From Trichomonas vaginalis G3 (Eukaryota; Parabasalia; Trichomonadida; Trichomonadidae), in assembly GCF_026262505.1 (NCBI RefSeq), contig NC_067205.1, positions 8,060,001 to 8,124,000 of the forward strand: DNA of 64,000 nt. The letters are read 5' to 3'. The position numbers were made by a program, and so were the translations under genes. Of the stretch, positions 42,986-53,070 are shown one piece after another. Every line of letters starts with the position of its first letter. Position 1 is the first letter of the stretch. Below the pieces are notes generated by a model. That model ran no database searches, had not been told where the DNA came from, and saw only the letters and a list, made by a program, of their open reading frames with translations.

Positions 42986-44981
42986 TTACTTGACGATTTT
43001 TTTCCAAACGATTGTTTAAACAATTTTTTGTTTTTAATCTAAGCAGCATTGAGTTGATGCATATGTTATCTTTTCGATAAAGATTTTTCATGAAAATTAT
43101 CGAGGACAGATAAAATTCACATTTAGAATGTATCGTGGTATTGACAAATGAAATAATTGAAATTTTGGTTTATCATAATGATTTCGTGAGTTGATTTCGC
43201 ACAAATGAATCGATTTGAACAATAGATCAGAATTTTAGAAAAGATATTAGTAAGATGTATTTGAATTTATTAGGAATATCATTTGAATTTGGCATACATT
43301 CAAGAAACTTAACAGAAATAGAAAAAATAAAATTGAAGTTTATGATATCGGATTATTAGATTATAAATTAATTTTCTTTGATAATGTTGGGGATATTATT
43401 TTGACAATGGAGGAATTCTGGAGATAAGTTGAAAATTTGTTTGAAAATAAACTGTATTTTTTTCAAATGTTTATCGAAAATGAATATAATTAATGAGTTT
43501 GTTAATAAATCATTTGAAATACTTGTAAAACAAATAAAATTAGTTCAGGATTAAAGGTGACCAAACTATTTTTTGAAAGTCCGCCATAACTTTAATGGTA
43601 CTATTTCAGCGTGTACAATGAATACAAAAATTCTAAGAGTGCCACATAAAATAGTACTTTAGACTTGAGTTAATGCTACCAAGCAAATGTTAAAAAGATG
43701 ACTTTAGTATTTTGATAATCAAAGATTAAAATCATTATTGTCTAAATCAATAATCATAACGACAGAAGTTAATGTTTTTTCATAAGTGCTTTAAATCCAC
43801 TTTTAAAAGTATACCTCAAAAATCAAAATATCAAAAAAAATTGGCCGATAGGTTTGGCTTTAATTTTTGTCTGCTTTTATGATTTGATATGGATGTTATA
43901 ATTTTAAAAGTTGAGCCAAATTCACCAATAGATTTTTGAGATTTGCAAATACTCAATAATTTTCAGCGTGTTATCTTTTATTAAAAGAACTATTTGGTTT
44001 CAGTATCATATAAATTGATATTTACTTTCTATTTGAACCTTCATTTAGCTAATGATTTAATAATACAGATTTCATCTAGTCCTTATAAGAGAATTTTGAA
44101 TTTGTTATAATAAAAAAACAAACAGATATAGCTTACACTTCTATAATAAAGATACCTTTTATAGAAATCAGTATGAAATGTGTTTTGGCTTATTGGAAGC
44201 ATATCAGACATAATCGCCATAATCAAAAAATCTATATACCCAATAAGTAATAAATTTGTCGATATAGATTTTCCATAAAATTAGTTTTTAGTCTGATCTT
44301 AAAATAAATTTAATTTTTTATAAAAAAATCACATTTAAAAGTACCTTTTTAGTAGCTCGAAATCCTGTTGGTGGATTTCGGGCGTACTTCAAAATTAGCT
44401 TTTCTTCTACATATGCAAGCTATATTTTAAATATGGAGCAAATCGGATCGGCGAAAGGAGTTTAGTTACCTTTTCAGGATTAAAAAAACTAACTTCAAAG
44501 TAGGTTATCTATTGGTAAAATGAATGTGGTTTATTTCTAATAAATGTTTTATGATTTAATTTTGAAAAAGGGTTAAAACCCAAATTCGCATAATAATTCT
44601 GGTTAATTAATGCCGTTTTCATTAAAATTCAGTTATTTACCTATTGTTCATCGATATAATGCATTGAACATTGAATCTAAATTATTTTCGAAAATTCAAC
44701 AAAGGGGAAAATATGATCGTTCAGTTATTTTTAAATTAAATGAAAATGACTAAATTTGAGCACACTTCGATAAAAGTTTGGTGCATTCGTATGACGATAG
44801 GATTTATAATTTGAAAATTGTTTACTTGTAACTTGTAAATCATCATTTTTTATTATCAATATCATGCAAAAATTGATTCTTCACTGCATTGTAACCTTAA
44901 AAATTAAACGATTGTTCTTCAACTTGAATAATCATTCAAATTTTGAGAGGATATATTTTTACAAAACATATCCAAAGCGGG
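42986..44981. other. Long AT-rich spacer with one strong hairpin
   Basis: About 2 kb without a supportable gene. The only structure I see is the hairpin annotated at 44351-44388. The region just upstream of the Myb gene contains TTTTGAGAG (44941-44949). Confidence 0.45.
44351..44388. other. 15-bp hairpin
   Basis: AGTAGCTCGAAATCC pairs with GGATTTCGGGCGTACT around a 7-base loop (TGTTGGT), with one bulged G and one G-T pair. It is GC-richer than its surroundings and not part of a gene that I can see. It could be a structured small RNA or the remnant of a palindromic element. Confidence 0.5.
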
Positions 44982-45488
44982 ATGTCTGATGAAGTAAACA
45001 TTCGTCATAGCAATCGATTTACTCCGCAAGAAGATGCTCTTCTCAAGGAACTCGTCAAAAATAAGCAAAACAAAACATGGAAGGAAATTGCACAATTTCT
45101 TCCTGGAAGAACAGCCTGCCAATGTAGAGATCGTTACAACCAGTATTTATTTAAAGATGTTGTGTCAAAACCCTGGACAGTTGATGAAGATCGTATTATT
45201 ATAGAAAAATATAGAGAATTTGGGCCCCATTGGGTAAAAATTTCTCAGTTCTTGCCTGGCCGTTCTGGGAATAATGTTAAAAATAGATGGAACAGCGCCC
45301 TTCTTCAATATCACGGAATTGAACATAATAACGTAAAGCAAGAAAGAAGATCAAAACGTGAAAAGTGGGAGACGACTTCAGACATGATTAATGCTGAGTC
45401 GGTGATGAATCTAATAGAACAGCAAGCAATGAATGAGCTAGAAAAGAATTATGAAAAAATTCAAATTGGTAGCACAAGAATTGATTGA
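44982..45488 (+). CDS. R2R3-Myb-like DNA-binding protein (Myb 1 of cluster)
   Basis: A 168-residue transcription factor with two Myb repeats at about residues 10-112. R2 is RFTPQEDALLKELV to CQCRDRYNQYL (Phe and Tyr replace the first and third Trp). R3 is KPWTVDEDRIIIEKY to NNVKNRWNSAL (three Trp). A basic linker (QERRSKREKW) and a short Gln/Glu tail follow. The ATG at 44982 is the natural start; a TTG upstream adds 13 poorly conserved residues. The codons differ widely from those of Myb 2-4, so this copy has not shared in their sequence exchange. TTTTGAGAG lies about 35-40 bases upstream. Confidence 0.9.
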   Translation: MSDEVNIRHSNRFTPQEDALLKELVKNKQNKTWKEIAQFLPGRTACQCRDRYNQYLFKDVVSKPWTVDEDRIIIEKYREFGPHWVKISQFLPGRSGNNVKNRWNSALLQYHGIEHNNVKQERRSKREKWETTSDMINAESVMNLIEQQAMNELEKNYEKIQIGSTRID

Positions 45489-46170
45489 CGGGTATAGCAC
45501 GATCATATGGAATATTTTTCTTAATAGTAAACTTTTGTTAATAATCTTTCTTTTAAAAGATCAATTTTTTAGATTCGATTTCCTGAAAGAATATGATTTC
45601 GCCAAATTCCTCATGGCTAATAACTAAAAAAAGAATAGTTTCGAAAATGAACGTGGAGATTGAAAATTGGCAAAAGAGCTACTCGAACAAATCTTTCTGG
45701 CAAATAAAACTCAATAAATTTTAGAAATTTCCGATTGATAATGAGACATGGAGTATTATTATGCATTTCTATGTAATCGATTGCGTCATGGCCAATCGTT
45801 TCAAATTCAGGACCATATTTGAATTCAATCTTGTTAATTAAAATTTTATTGATTTTACAGTTGAAAATTTAGATTTTGTTATTTAAGGTGAAATTTAACC
45901 ACTATGATCGTGACATGTCAAAAATTAAAACCACCGTACTATTGAAAAAATAAAATATTATAAATGATTATTTAAAGAATTTAGTAGGGGTAAATATTAT
46001 GAAACGAACGCCGATTTATCAACTTATTCAAAGTTTCAAAAGCCTTTTTGAATCTTTCAAAACTCACTTATTTTTGACAGAGTTGTTCGATTTTGATTTG
46101 TAAAGTTCTCAAAAAATCGATCCTCCTTTTGATTGCAATCCAATCAATATATTTTAAGCAAACTAGACGA
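45489..46170. other. Spacer between Myb 1 and Myb 2
   Basis: AT-rich sequence. It contains the promoter region of Myb 2 with the CTCAAAAAATCGA element; nothing else is recognised. Confidence 0.45.
46108..46120 (+). promoter_or_regulatory. CTCAAAAAATCGA element upstream of Myb 2
   Basis: The motif lies 50-62 bases before the Myb 2 ATG. The same motif in reverse orientation (TCGATTTTTTGAGAG) lies upstream of Myb 3, and close variants precede the other Myb genes. A regulatory role is inferred from recurrence only. Confidence 0.4.
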
Positions 46171-46815
46171 ATGAGTGTGTTGAATTATCAGTCTATGAAA
46201 TCACCGATGGAATCTGAGTTCTCTGATGCACAAGATTCTATTGTTGCATCAAAGCACGGCAAACGATTCACAAAGGAAGAAGATGCTCTTTTGAAGGAGC
46301 TTGCCAAGGACAAGAAGAACCGCACATGGAAAGAGATTGCTACGTTCCTTCCAGGTCGCACAGCATGCCAGTGCCGCGACAGGTACAACCAGTACCTTTT
46401 CAAAGAAGTTGTTAGCAAGCCATGGACATCAGAGGAAGACGAGGTTATTGTTGAGAAGTACCGTCTTTATGGTCCACACTGGGTTAAGATCTCACAGTTC
46501 CTTCCAGGTCGCAGTGGCAACAACATCAAGAACAGGTGGAACAGTGCCTTAACCAAATATCACGGAATTCAACACAAAAACATACCTCAACAGAGAAGAT
46601 CTAGGAAATCTAAATGGGAAACTGAAGAATCATCGAATTCGGATTATCAATCCGAACAAGTAACAATTCAAAACTCTCCTGAACTTGATAATCATTCATT
46701 AAATAACACAATTATCAAATCGATGAGCGAACAAGAAGCTTTCAATTCAGTATTTAATGAATTAGATTTTTCGAACATGGAAATGTTGACTGACTTTTCA
46801 TCATTAATGTTTTAA
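46171..46815 (+). CDS. R2R3-Myb-like DNA-binding protein (Myb 2)
   Basis: A 214-residue protein. An acidic/Ser N-terminus (residues 1-28) is followed by R2 (RFTKEEDALLKELAKD to CQCRDRYNQYL) and R3 (KPWTSEEDEVIVEKY to NNIKNRWNSAL), then a C-terminal Ser/Asn/Glu-rich tail with EQEAFNSVFNELDFSNME. Bases 46258-46581, which encode both repeats, appear identical to those in Myb 3 and Myb 4, synonymous sites included. They are GC-richer than the rest of the gene; the N- and C-termini are unrelated. This pattern points to recent gene conversion. I start at the ATG at 46171. A transposon nest begins about 150 bases downstream. Confidence 0.9.
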   Translation: MSVLNYQSMKSPMESEFSDAQDSIVASKHGKRFTKEEDALLKELAKDKKNRTWKEIATFLPGRTACQCRDRYNQYLFKEVVSKPWTSEEDEVIVEKYRLYGPHWVKISQFLPGRSGNNIKNRWNSALTKYHGIQHKNIPQQRRSRKSKWETEESSNSDYQSEQVTIQNSPELDNHSLNNTIIKSMSEQEAFNSVFNELDFSNMEMLTDFSSLMF

Positions 46816-47105
46816 TGTTGATTCTTGTTATTATAGAGCGAATAAATTATTCTATCTTATAATCCTTTATCATTTTTTTCGAAATGTCATTTCCAAAAAA
46901 AATGTTGTTAATTTAAAAAATTAGCTCAATAAATATAAAATGGATAGTATATATTTTAATATACATGGCACGATGGGCGCTACTTTTTTGGCGCCAGTGG
47001 CGCCGCCCGCGCCTCCGGTGTAGGGTTGTACAAACTGGCACAATTTTGCGGGCCGCCTGCCAGGAGCTGGCACGCGGCCAAAATCAAAAAAGTGGCCAAA
47101 AATCG

Positions 47106-47166
47106 GGCCTCGTGGCGTGGAAAGGGTGGAGCCCGAAGGGCGACATCCTTTCCACGCCACTCGGCC
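47106..47166. other. GC-rich hairpin near one end of copy B
   Basis: This is the counterpart of 25739-25799, with the same 14-bp stem and the internal GCCC-GAA-GGGC hairpin. Confidence 0.85.
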
Positions 47167-47763
47167 TATGACCACAATTATATAATATGCTCATTATTAT
47201 TTTTTCTTTTTTTCTCTTTTCTTTCTTCTTTTTCCCTTTTCCCTTCCTTTTTTTCTAGTTTTGGAAAGGAAAAAGTAAAAAATTTAATAATTAATTTTAT
47301 TACTATGAAAATATACTTTTTAGCTTATATTGTAAGCTGTGAGAGTTTTAAGTGATGGAAGATATAAATCAAATTTGAAATTCAACAAATCTTGTTATGA
47401 TTAAGTTGAATATTGTACTCTAATTAAGAGTTTTCAGTTATGAACTCAGGTATTATATAATAAAAGTATAACTCAAGATAATAAAGAGGTTTTTAAAATG
47501 TAGATCTGAAAATCAAACTACCATGTTTGATATGATTAAGTTGAATAATGTTATTTTATTAAATGGTTCAAATCTGTGAAATCGGCAATTACAAATTAAA
47601 GGCGTAGTTCAAAAAATTAAAGAGATTTTAAAAATTTAATATCAGAATTAAACTAAAAAAAGGATTTAGTTATTTCAGTAATTATCAGAAAAGGTTAAAA
47701 AGATAGGGTAAGTAATGAGACTTGAGTGAGATGTGAGAAATCATATGTAAATAATTAGATATC

Positions 47764-49099
47764 TGATGAGTAAGGTAGTAATGAGAGTTAAGATCTGGTT
47801 AGTAAGGTAGTAATGAGAGTTAAGATCTGGTTAGTAAGGTAGTAATGAGAGTTAAGATCTGGTTAGTAAGGTAGTAATGAGAGTTAAGATCTGGTTAGTA
47901 AGGTAGTAATGAGAGTTAAGATCTGGTTAGTAAGGTAGTAATGAGAGTTAAGATCTGGTTAGTAAGGTAGTAATGAGAGTTAAGATCTGGTTAGTAAGGT
48001 AGTAATGAGAGTTAAGATCTGGTTAGTAAGGTAGTAATGAGAGTTAAGATCTGGTTAGTAAGGTAGTAATGAGAGTTAAGATCTGGTTAGTAAGGTAGTA
48101 ATGAGAGTTAAGATCTGGTTAGTAAGGTAGTAATGAGAGTTAAGATCTGGTTAGTAAGGTAGTAATGAGAGTTAAGATCTGGTTAGTAAGGTAGTAATGA
48201 GAGTTAAGATCTGGTTAGTAAGGTAGTAATGAGAGTTAAGATCTGGTTAGTAAGGTAGTAATGAGAGTTAAGATCTGGTTAGTAAGGTAGTAATGAGAGT
48301 TAAGATCTGGTTAGTAAGGTAGTAATGAGAGTTAAGATCTGGTTAGTAAGGTAGTAATGAGAGTTAAGATCTGGTTAGTAAGGTAGTAATGAGAGTTAAG
48401 ATCTGGTTAGTAAGGTAGTAATGAGAGTTAAGATCTGGTTAGTAAGGTAGTAATGAGAGTTAAGATCTGGTTAGTAAGGTAGTAATGAGAGTTAAGATCT
48501 GGTTAGTAAGGTAGTAATGAGAGTTAAGATCTGGTTAGTAAGGTAGTAATGAGAGTTAAGATCTGGTTAGTAAGGTAGTAATGAGAGTTAAGATCTGGTT
48601 AGTAAGGTAGTAATGAGAGTTAAGATCTGGTTAGTAAGGTAGTAATGAGAGTTAAGATCTGGTTAGTAAGGTAGTAATGAGAGTTAAGATCTGGTTAGTA
48701 AGGTAGTAATGAGAGTTAAGATCTGGTTAGTAAGGTAGTAATGAGAGTTAAGATCTGGTTAGTAAGGTAGTAATGAGAGTTAAGATCTGGTTAGTAAGGT
48801 AGTAATGAGAGTTAAGATCTGGTTAGTAAGGTAGTAATGAGAGTTAAGATCTGGTTAGTAAGGTAGTAATGAGAGTTAAGATCTGGTTAGTAAGGTAGTA
48901 ATGAGAGTTAAGATCTGGTTAGTAAGGTAGTAATGAGAGTTAAGATCTGGTTAGTAAGGTAGTAATGAGAGTTAAGATCTGGTTAGTAAGGTAGTAATGA
49001 GAGTTAAGATCTGGTTAGTAAGGTAGTAATGAGAGTTAAGATCTGGTTAGTAAGGTAGTAATGAGAGTTAAGATCTGGTTAGTAAGGTAGTAATGAGAG
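47764..49099 (-). repeat. 32-bp minisatellite, about 42 units
   Basis: On the plus strand the units read GGTTAGTAAGGTAGTAATGA followed by GAGTTAAGATCT. The array is more uniform than in copy A and lacks the two variant units near one edge of that array. Confidence 0.95.
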
Positions 49100-50126
49100 A
49101 TCTGCGGGCAGTAATGATACATCTATGAGTACATAACTAAAACCTGAGTTCTATGAGCGAAATCTGAGAGCTAAAAGCGAGAGATCTAAGGTAAGTAATG
49201 AGAGAAGAGAATTTCAAATTTTACAAAATACGTTTACTCATACAAAATAATTCGCATTCTTTTATAACGAATCTCAATGCCAATTAATACATAAAACAGA
49301 TTTTAGCAATCAATTGCAAGATTTAGAAAGATTTTATTTATAATCTCAGCCAAATTAACAAATATTTTATTGATTTCGTAAAAAATAGCAATAAAACATA
49401 AAAATATGACATTCTATTTTTCCAAAAAAATTTCAAAAATCATTTTTTAACATGAAATTTATATTTTTTAATTTTTTTTTTAAATTTTGAATTTTTTTTT
49501 GGAATTTTCAACCATGTCAAAAGTCGGGATCTACAAATGTATTCTCTTTGACATAGGATAAAAACATCCTTTCTTATAATTTCATTGTAAAATAAAATTT
49601 TCTTAAATTTATTGAATCCAAACTCAACTTTGCAACATTTTATTATCATAAAAACTAAGAAACATCAGGTAAACTTCAATTTTGAGAGCTTAAAATCATA
49701 TCTAAATTGAAAAATAAGGGGAAAAAATTGTAAAAAAAAATCTCATTAGATGGGGCAAAAAGTGACTTTTTTAATGTGTTTTTTAAAAAAATCGTGCCAG
49801 CTGGCCAAAAAAGGTGTGCCAGCAGGCGTGCCAGTTTGTACAACCCTACTCCGGTGGCTCCCACTGGTGGGGAGGAGACGATAGAAAAAGATATAAATTT
49901 TACTAAAAAAATTGAATTTTGGAAATTCTTTTGATTTTTTTGAATGATTTACGAAGAGATTGAACACATTTTGTACTATGAAATATCGTTATTAATAAAT
50001 TTACTTCTTAAACACATATTAAAATCGCAATTTTGAATATTTTTATGATTTTTTTGACCCGATCACTTGCGCCCGCGCCCACTGGGAGGGGCGCTTGTAA
50101 AGTATTCAAAAGTCAATGTAAACATT

Positions 50127-50339
50127 TCAATTTTTGCTCCCACCTCCCATTGGGAGGGGGGCATATATCTTGTAGCGTTCAAGTTCAAGTGATGAAAGTG
50201 CATAAGAAAGCTCCTTAATCATACCGATAGAAACAGCATTAGGGGCGCCAAATGGCGCTCGGTGATGTTTCCCATAAAAGCTTAATTTCAGGTATCCATA
50301 ATCATAACCTGTCAGACGCAATAATTCATTAGCACACAA
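50127..50339 (-). other. Coding-like fragment inside element C
   Basis: A 70-codon frame without an ATG start reads like real protein (TGYDYGYLKLSFYGKHHRAP, then GAPNAVSIGMIKELSYALSS), and its base composition is higher in GC than its surroundings. I do not recognise a family. It could be a captured or decayed coding piece of the element. Confidence 0.3.
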
Positions 50340-50822
50340 TCATCGTTTCTCAATCAAGAAACGAAACGCACGATTGATTATGCTGGCCATTAAATTTTCA
50401 TATCAAATAATTTACTACTTCAAGAAAAATTAAAGACTATCATCAACCAAAGCTTAAAATTCTCAGTGTTTACAACTCTCATACTTCGAATATGCATATT
50501 TCCAAAATAGCATGAAATTTTTTTTCATTTGAGCTCATTTTCTTTTGTTCTATTAACTAATACAGGCAGTACAAGCTTGTTATACGTATACTTAATAAGT
50601 AAGGTCTTAAGGGAAATAATAAAAAAGAATTTTGCTATTAATTATATTAAACAATATTTATTTGTAATTTCGTGATAATTATATTTCTTATTACAAAGTA
50701 AAGGTATTTGATATAATGTTTGCCTTACAAAAATGTTTCCTTTGTCTTGCCACTATAGGTATTCTATTTTGTCACTTTTTGCGCCCGCCGTGCCATGTAT
50801 ATATTTTAATAACAAATAACAA

Positions 50823-51545
50823 TTAAAATACAAAATTCTGAAATTCGTCATTGCATTGTTCAAACAATGATTCTATTGCAACCTCTGAATCGTCTAATGA
50901 ATTAAAAACTTTAGTCAAGTTTTGATTGGTCATAATGCTATTAGGATCAGAAATTGAATTTGCGATATCGTGATAAGATGTTACGCTTTGTTGAATTATA
51001 TATGGATAAGCAGTTTGGTTTTGAATGGATTGCTGTGGAACTGCAAATGTTTGATTAATGGGAATTGATAATTCATCGTTTTGTTTATATTGTTGAACCC
51101 ACTTATCCTTCTTTGATCTTCGTTCTTGACGTGCGTTTTTGTGTTGAATTCCGTGATATTTGGTTAAGGCACTGTTCCACCTGTTCTTGATGTTGTTGCC
51201 ACTGCGACCTGGAAGGAACTGTGAGATCTTAACCCAGTGTGGACCATAAAGACGGTACTTCTCAACAATAACCTCGTCTTCCTCTGATGTCCATGGCTTG
51301 CTAACAACTTCTTTGAAAAGGTACTGGTTGTACCTGTCGCGGCACTGGCATGCTGTGCGACCTGGAAGGAACGTAGCAATCTCTTTCCATGTGCGGTTCT
51401 TCTTGTCCTTGGCAAGCTCCTTCAAAAGAGCATCTTCTTCCTTTGTGAATCGTTTGCCATATTTTCCTGTTGTAGCAGGGGAAGAAGTATAAGATGCATC
51501 ATCAGAATCTGATGAACTTGATGAGTATGATGAGCTTGAATTCAT
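50823..51545 (-). CDS. R2R3-Myb-like DNA-binding protein (Myb 3)
   Basis: A 240-residue protein. The Ser/Asp-rich N-terminus (SSSSYSSSSSDSDDASY) is shared with Myb 4, followed by the identical R2-R3 core and the basic NARQERRSKKDKW linker. A unique Gln-rich tail (QQSIQNQTAYPYIIQQSV) looks like an activation region. About 428 bases from the N-terminus through the linker match Myb 4 almost perfectly, forming an inverted pair. The ATG at 51545 is the start; the frame extends upstream only by a TTG. TCGATTTTTTGAGAG (51576-51590) lies 31-45 bases upstream. The stop codon is only about 26 bases from the end of element C. Confidence 0.9.
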   Translation of the reverse strand: MNSSSSYSSSSSDSDDASYTSSPATTGKYGKRFTKEEDALLKELAKDKKNRTWKEIATFLPGRTACQCRDRYNQYLFKEVVSKPWTSEEDEVIVEKYRLYGPHWVKISQFLPGRSGNNIKNRWNSALTKYHGIQHKNARQERRSKKDKWVQQYKQNDELSIPINQTFAVPQQSIQNQTAYPYIIQQSVTSYHDIANSISDPNSIMTNQNLTKVFNSLDDSEVAIESLFEQCNDEFQNFVF

Positions 51546-51575
51546 TGTTCTTTTATATACTTCTGACAACCTTTG

Positions 51576-51590
51576 TCGATTTTTTGAGAG
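51576..51590 (-). promoter_or_regulatory. TCGATTTTTTGAGAG element upstream of Myb 3
   Basis: The element lies 31-45 bases before the Myb 3 ATG. It contains the reverse complement of the Myb 2 element CTCAAAAAATCGA. Confidence 0.4.
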
Positions 51591-52323
51591 CCAGATTTTT
51601 TGATAGTATCGGCAATATCCTTTTCAATTTTAACCTCGCTGCAGTTCACAATTGAGAGGGAAATGATCTTCCCGATAATTTGCAGGTTCTCAATTTGAGA
51701 AGCAAATGATTTTGGATTACAAACAAAATGTCCGTTGATGAATTCGGGCGAAATTCTTAAGTATAGTAATACAAATACATCGGTAAATGTTCGAGATGAA
51801 ACTAATGAGCTTTATAATCAGAATAATAATGAAAATAAAAAAAAGAAAAAATATCAACGAATAATAATATTCTCTTTTGAATTTATATGAATTTAAATTA
51901 AGACATAATGAAATTTAATCGAATAAATATTTTGATAAAAAAAATAAAACTAATAAAAGAGAAAATGTCTTCCAGTGTCGGTAATGAATGGGCATATAGG
52001 TCATATATTAATACTTTAAAAATAGGAAATTCGGAAATTGTCAAATTTTTTTAAAATGATCGAGAATGCTTCAAGTAATTATAATCCCGTATAAATAAAC
52101 TGATTTTGGTACCGAAGACGAAATCTATCGTTTTGTCATACAAAAAAGTTTAACTGATAATTGATTACAAACTCAAAAACGTTAAAAAATTGATATTTCT
52201 CATTACCAGATAAATAACACTATTTTGTTTAAAAATAAACATAAATAAATTGAGATAAAAGCAGTTAGGAGTCTCTCAAAAAAACGAATTCTATGAAACA
52301 CGTTAATATAACCATTCAAAACT

Positions 52324-52338
52324 TCAATTTTTTGAGAC
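52324..52338 (+). promoter_or_regulatory. TCAATTTTTTGAGAC element upstream of Myb 4
   Basis: The element lies 28-42 bases before the Myb 4 ATG and matches the Myb 3 element except for two bases. Confidence 0.4.
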
Positions 52339-52365
52339 AGACTAAAATCAACCATTATTTTCATA

Positions 52366-53070
52366 ATGTCTCCAAGATATTCATACTCATCAAGTTCATC
52401 AGATTCTGATGATGCATCTTATACTTCTTCCCCTGCTACAACAGGAAAATATGGCAAACGATTCACAAAGGAAGAAGATGCTCTTTTGAAGGAGCTTGCC
52501 AAGGACAAGAAGAACCGCACATGGAAAGAGATTGCTACGTTCCTTCCAGGTCGCACAGCATGCCAGTGCCGCGACAGGTACAACCAGTACCTTTTCAAAG
52601 AAGTTGTTAGCAAGCCATGGACATCAGAGGAAGACGAGGTTATTGTTGAGAAGTACCGTCTTTATGGTCCACACTGGGTTAAGATCTCACAGTTCCTTCC
52701 AGGTCGCAGTGGCAACAACATCAAGAACAGGTGGAACAGTGCCTTAACCAAATATCACGGAATTCAACACAAAAACGCACGTCAAGAACGAAGATCAAAG
52801 AAGGATAAATGGATTGATGACGCTAGTTATGAGCAATCGCCTGTAATAGAAATGAAAGCTGTCGCAGAAGAAGTTTCCATTCCAAGAAATGATTATAAAT
52901 CAGAAAAAATCATTTTGCCAGTCAACCACAATAATAATATTGATAATAATGCTCAGTCCCTCGTTAAGATGGAAACCCTTGATGACAATTCATTCTTCTC
53001 TTTGTTTTCGGAAAATTATATTATTAACGATTTCGAGGCTTTTGACTTGCCCGAATCTACATGGTTTTAA
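52366..53070 (+). CDS. R2R3-Myb-like DNA-binding protein (Myb 4)
   Basis: A 234-residue protein whose first 149 residues are nearly the same as Myb 3: Ser/Asp-rich head, R2, R3 and the NARQERRSKKDKW linker. The C-terminal 85 residues are different and end in acidic, Phe-rich sequence (DDNSFFSLFSENYIINDFEAF), plausibly an activation segment. The R2-R3 coding block (52453-52776) appears identical at the base level to those of Myb 2 and Myb 3. The start ATG at 52366 is the first after the TCAATTTTTTGAGAC element. Confidence 0.9.
   Translation: MSPRYSYSSSSSDSDDASYTSSPATTGKYGKRFTKEEDALLKELAKDKKNRTWKEIATFLPGRTACQCRDRYNQYLFKEVVSKPWTSEEDEVIVEKYRLYGPHWVKISQFLPGRSGNNIKNRWNSALTKYHGIQHKNARQERRSKKDKWIDDASYEQSPVIEMKAVAEEVSIPRNDYKSEKIILPVNHNNNIDNNAQSLVKMETLDDNSFFSLFSENYIINDFEAFDLPESTWF

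Larger units (their letters stand above)
47021..49848 (-). mobile_element. Non-autonomous hAT-like transposon, copy B (inverted, nested)
   Basis: This 2,828-bp element has the same TIRs as copy A in opposite orientation. It is flanked by an 8-bp target duplication, CTCCGGTG (47013-47020 and 49849-49856), inside element C, so it arrived after element C. It contains the same minisatellite (about 42 units), a shorter purine/pyrimidine tract and the same terminal hairpin. Sequence identity with copy A appears very high outside the tract. A 69-codon frame conserved in both copies (49440-49649 here) simply reflects this identity and does not resemble a transposase. Confidence 0.85.
46962..50797. 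mobile_element. TIR element C, interrupted by hAT-like copy B
   Basis: The outer ends match as inverted repeats: CATGGCACGATGGGCGC at the left (from 46964) and GCGCCCGCCGTGCCATG at the right (to 50797). The flanks carry the same 14 bases, TATATATTTTAATA (46948-46961 and 50798-50811), an unusually long apparent target duplication; the exact boundary is uncertain by two bases. Without copy B and its duplication the element is about 1.0 kb. It holds GC-rich palindromic patches (GGCGCCAGTGGCGCC; repeated GGGAGGGG/CCTCCCATTGGGAGG) and a coding-like fragment at 50127-50339. It inserted between the 3' ends of two convergent Myb genes. Confidence 0.65.
51546..52365. other. Divergent promoter region of Myb 3 and Myb 4
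   Basis: About 820 AT-rich bases between the two divergent, nearly identical Myb genes. It contains TCGATTTTTTGAGAG on the Myb 3 side and CTCTCAAAAAAACGA (52273-52287) plus TCAATTTTTTGAGAC (52324-52338) on the Myb 4 side. The spacer itself is not an inverted repeat. Confidence 0.5.

Noticed and set aside
46188-46552. Identical antisense and shifted frames over the Myb core (also at 51.2-51.5 and 52.4-52.7 kb)
   Set aside because: They are shadows of the GC-rich Myb repeats; their identity was useful only as confirmation that the three cores match at the base level.
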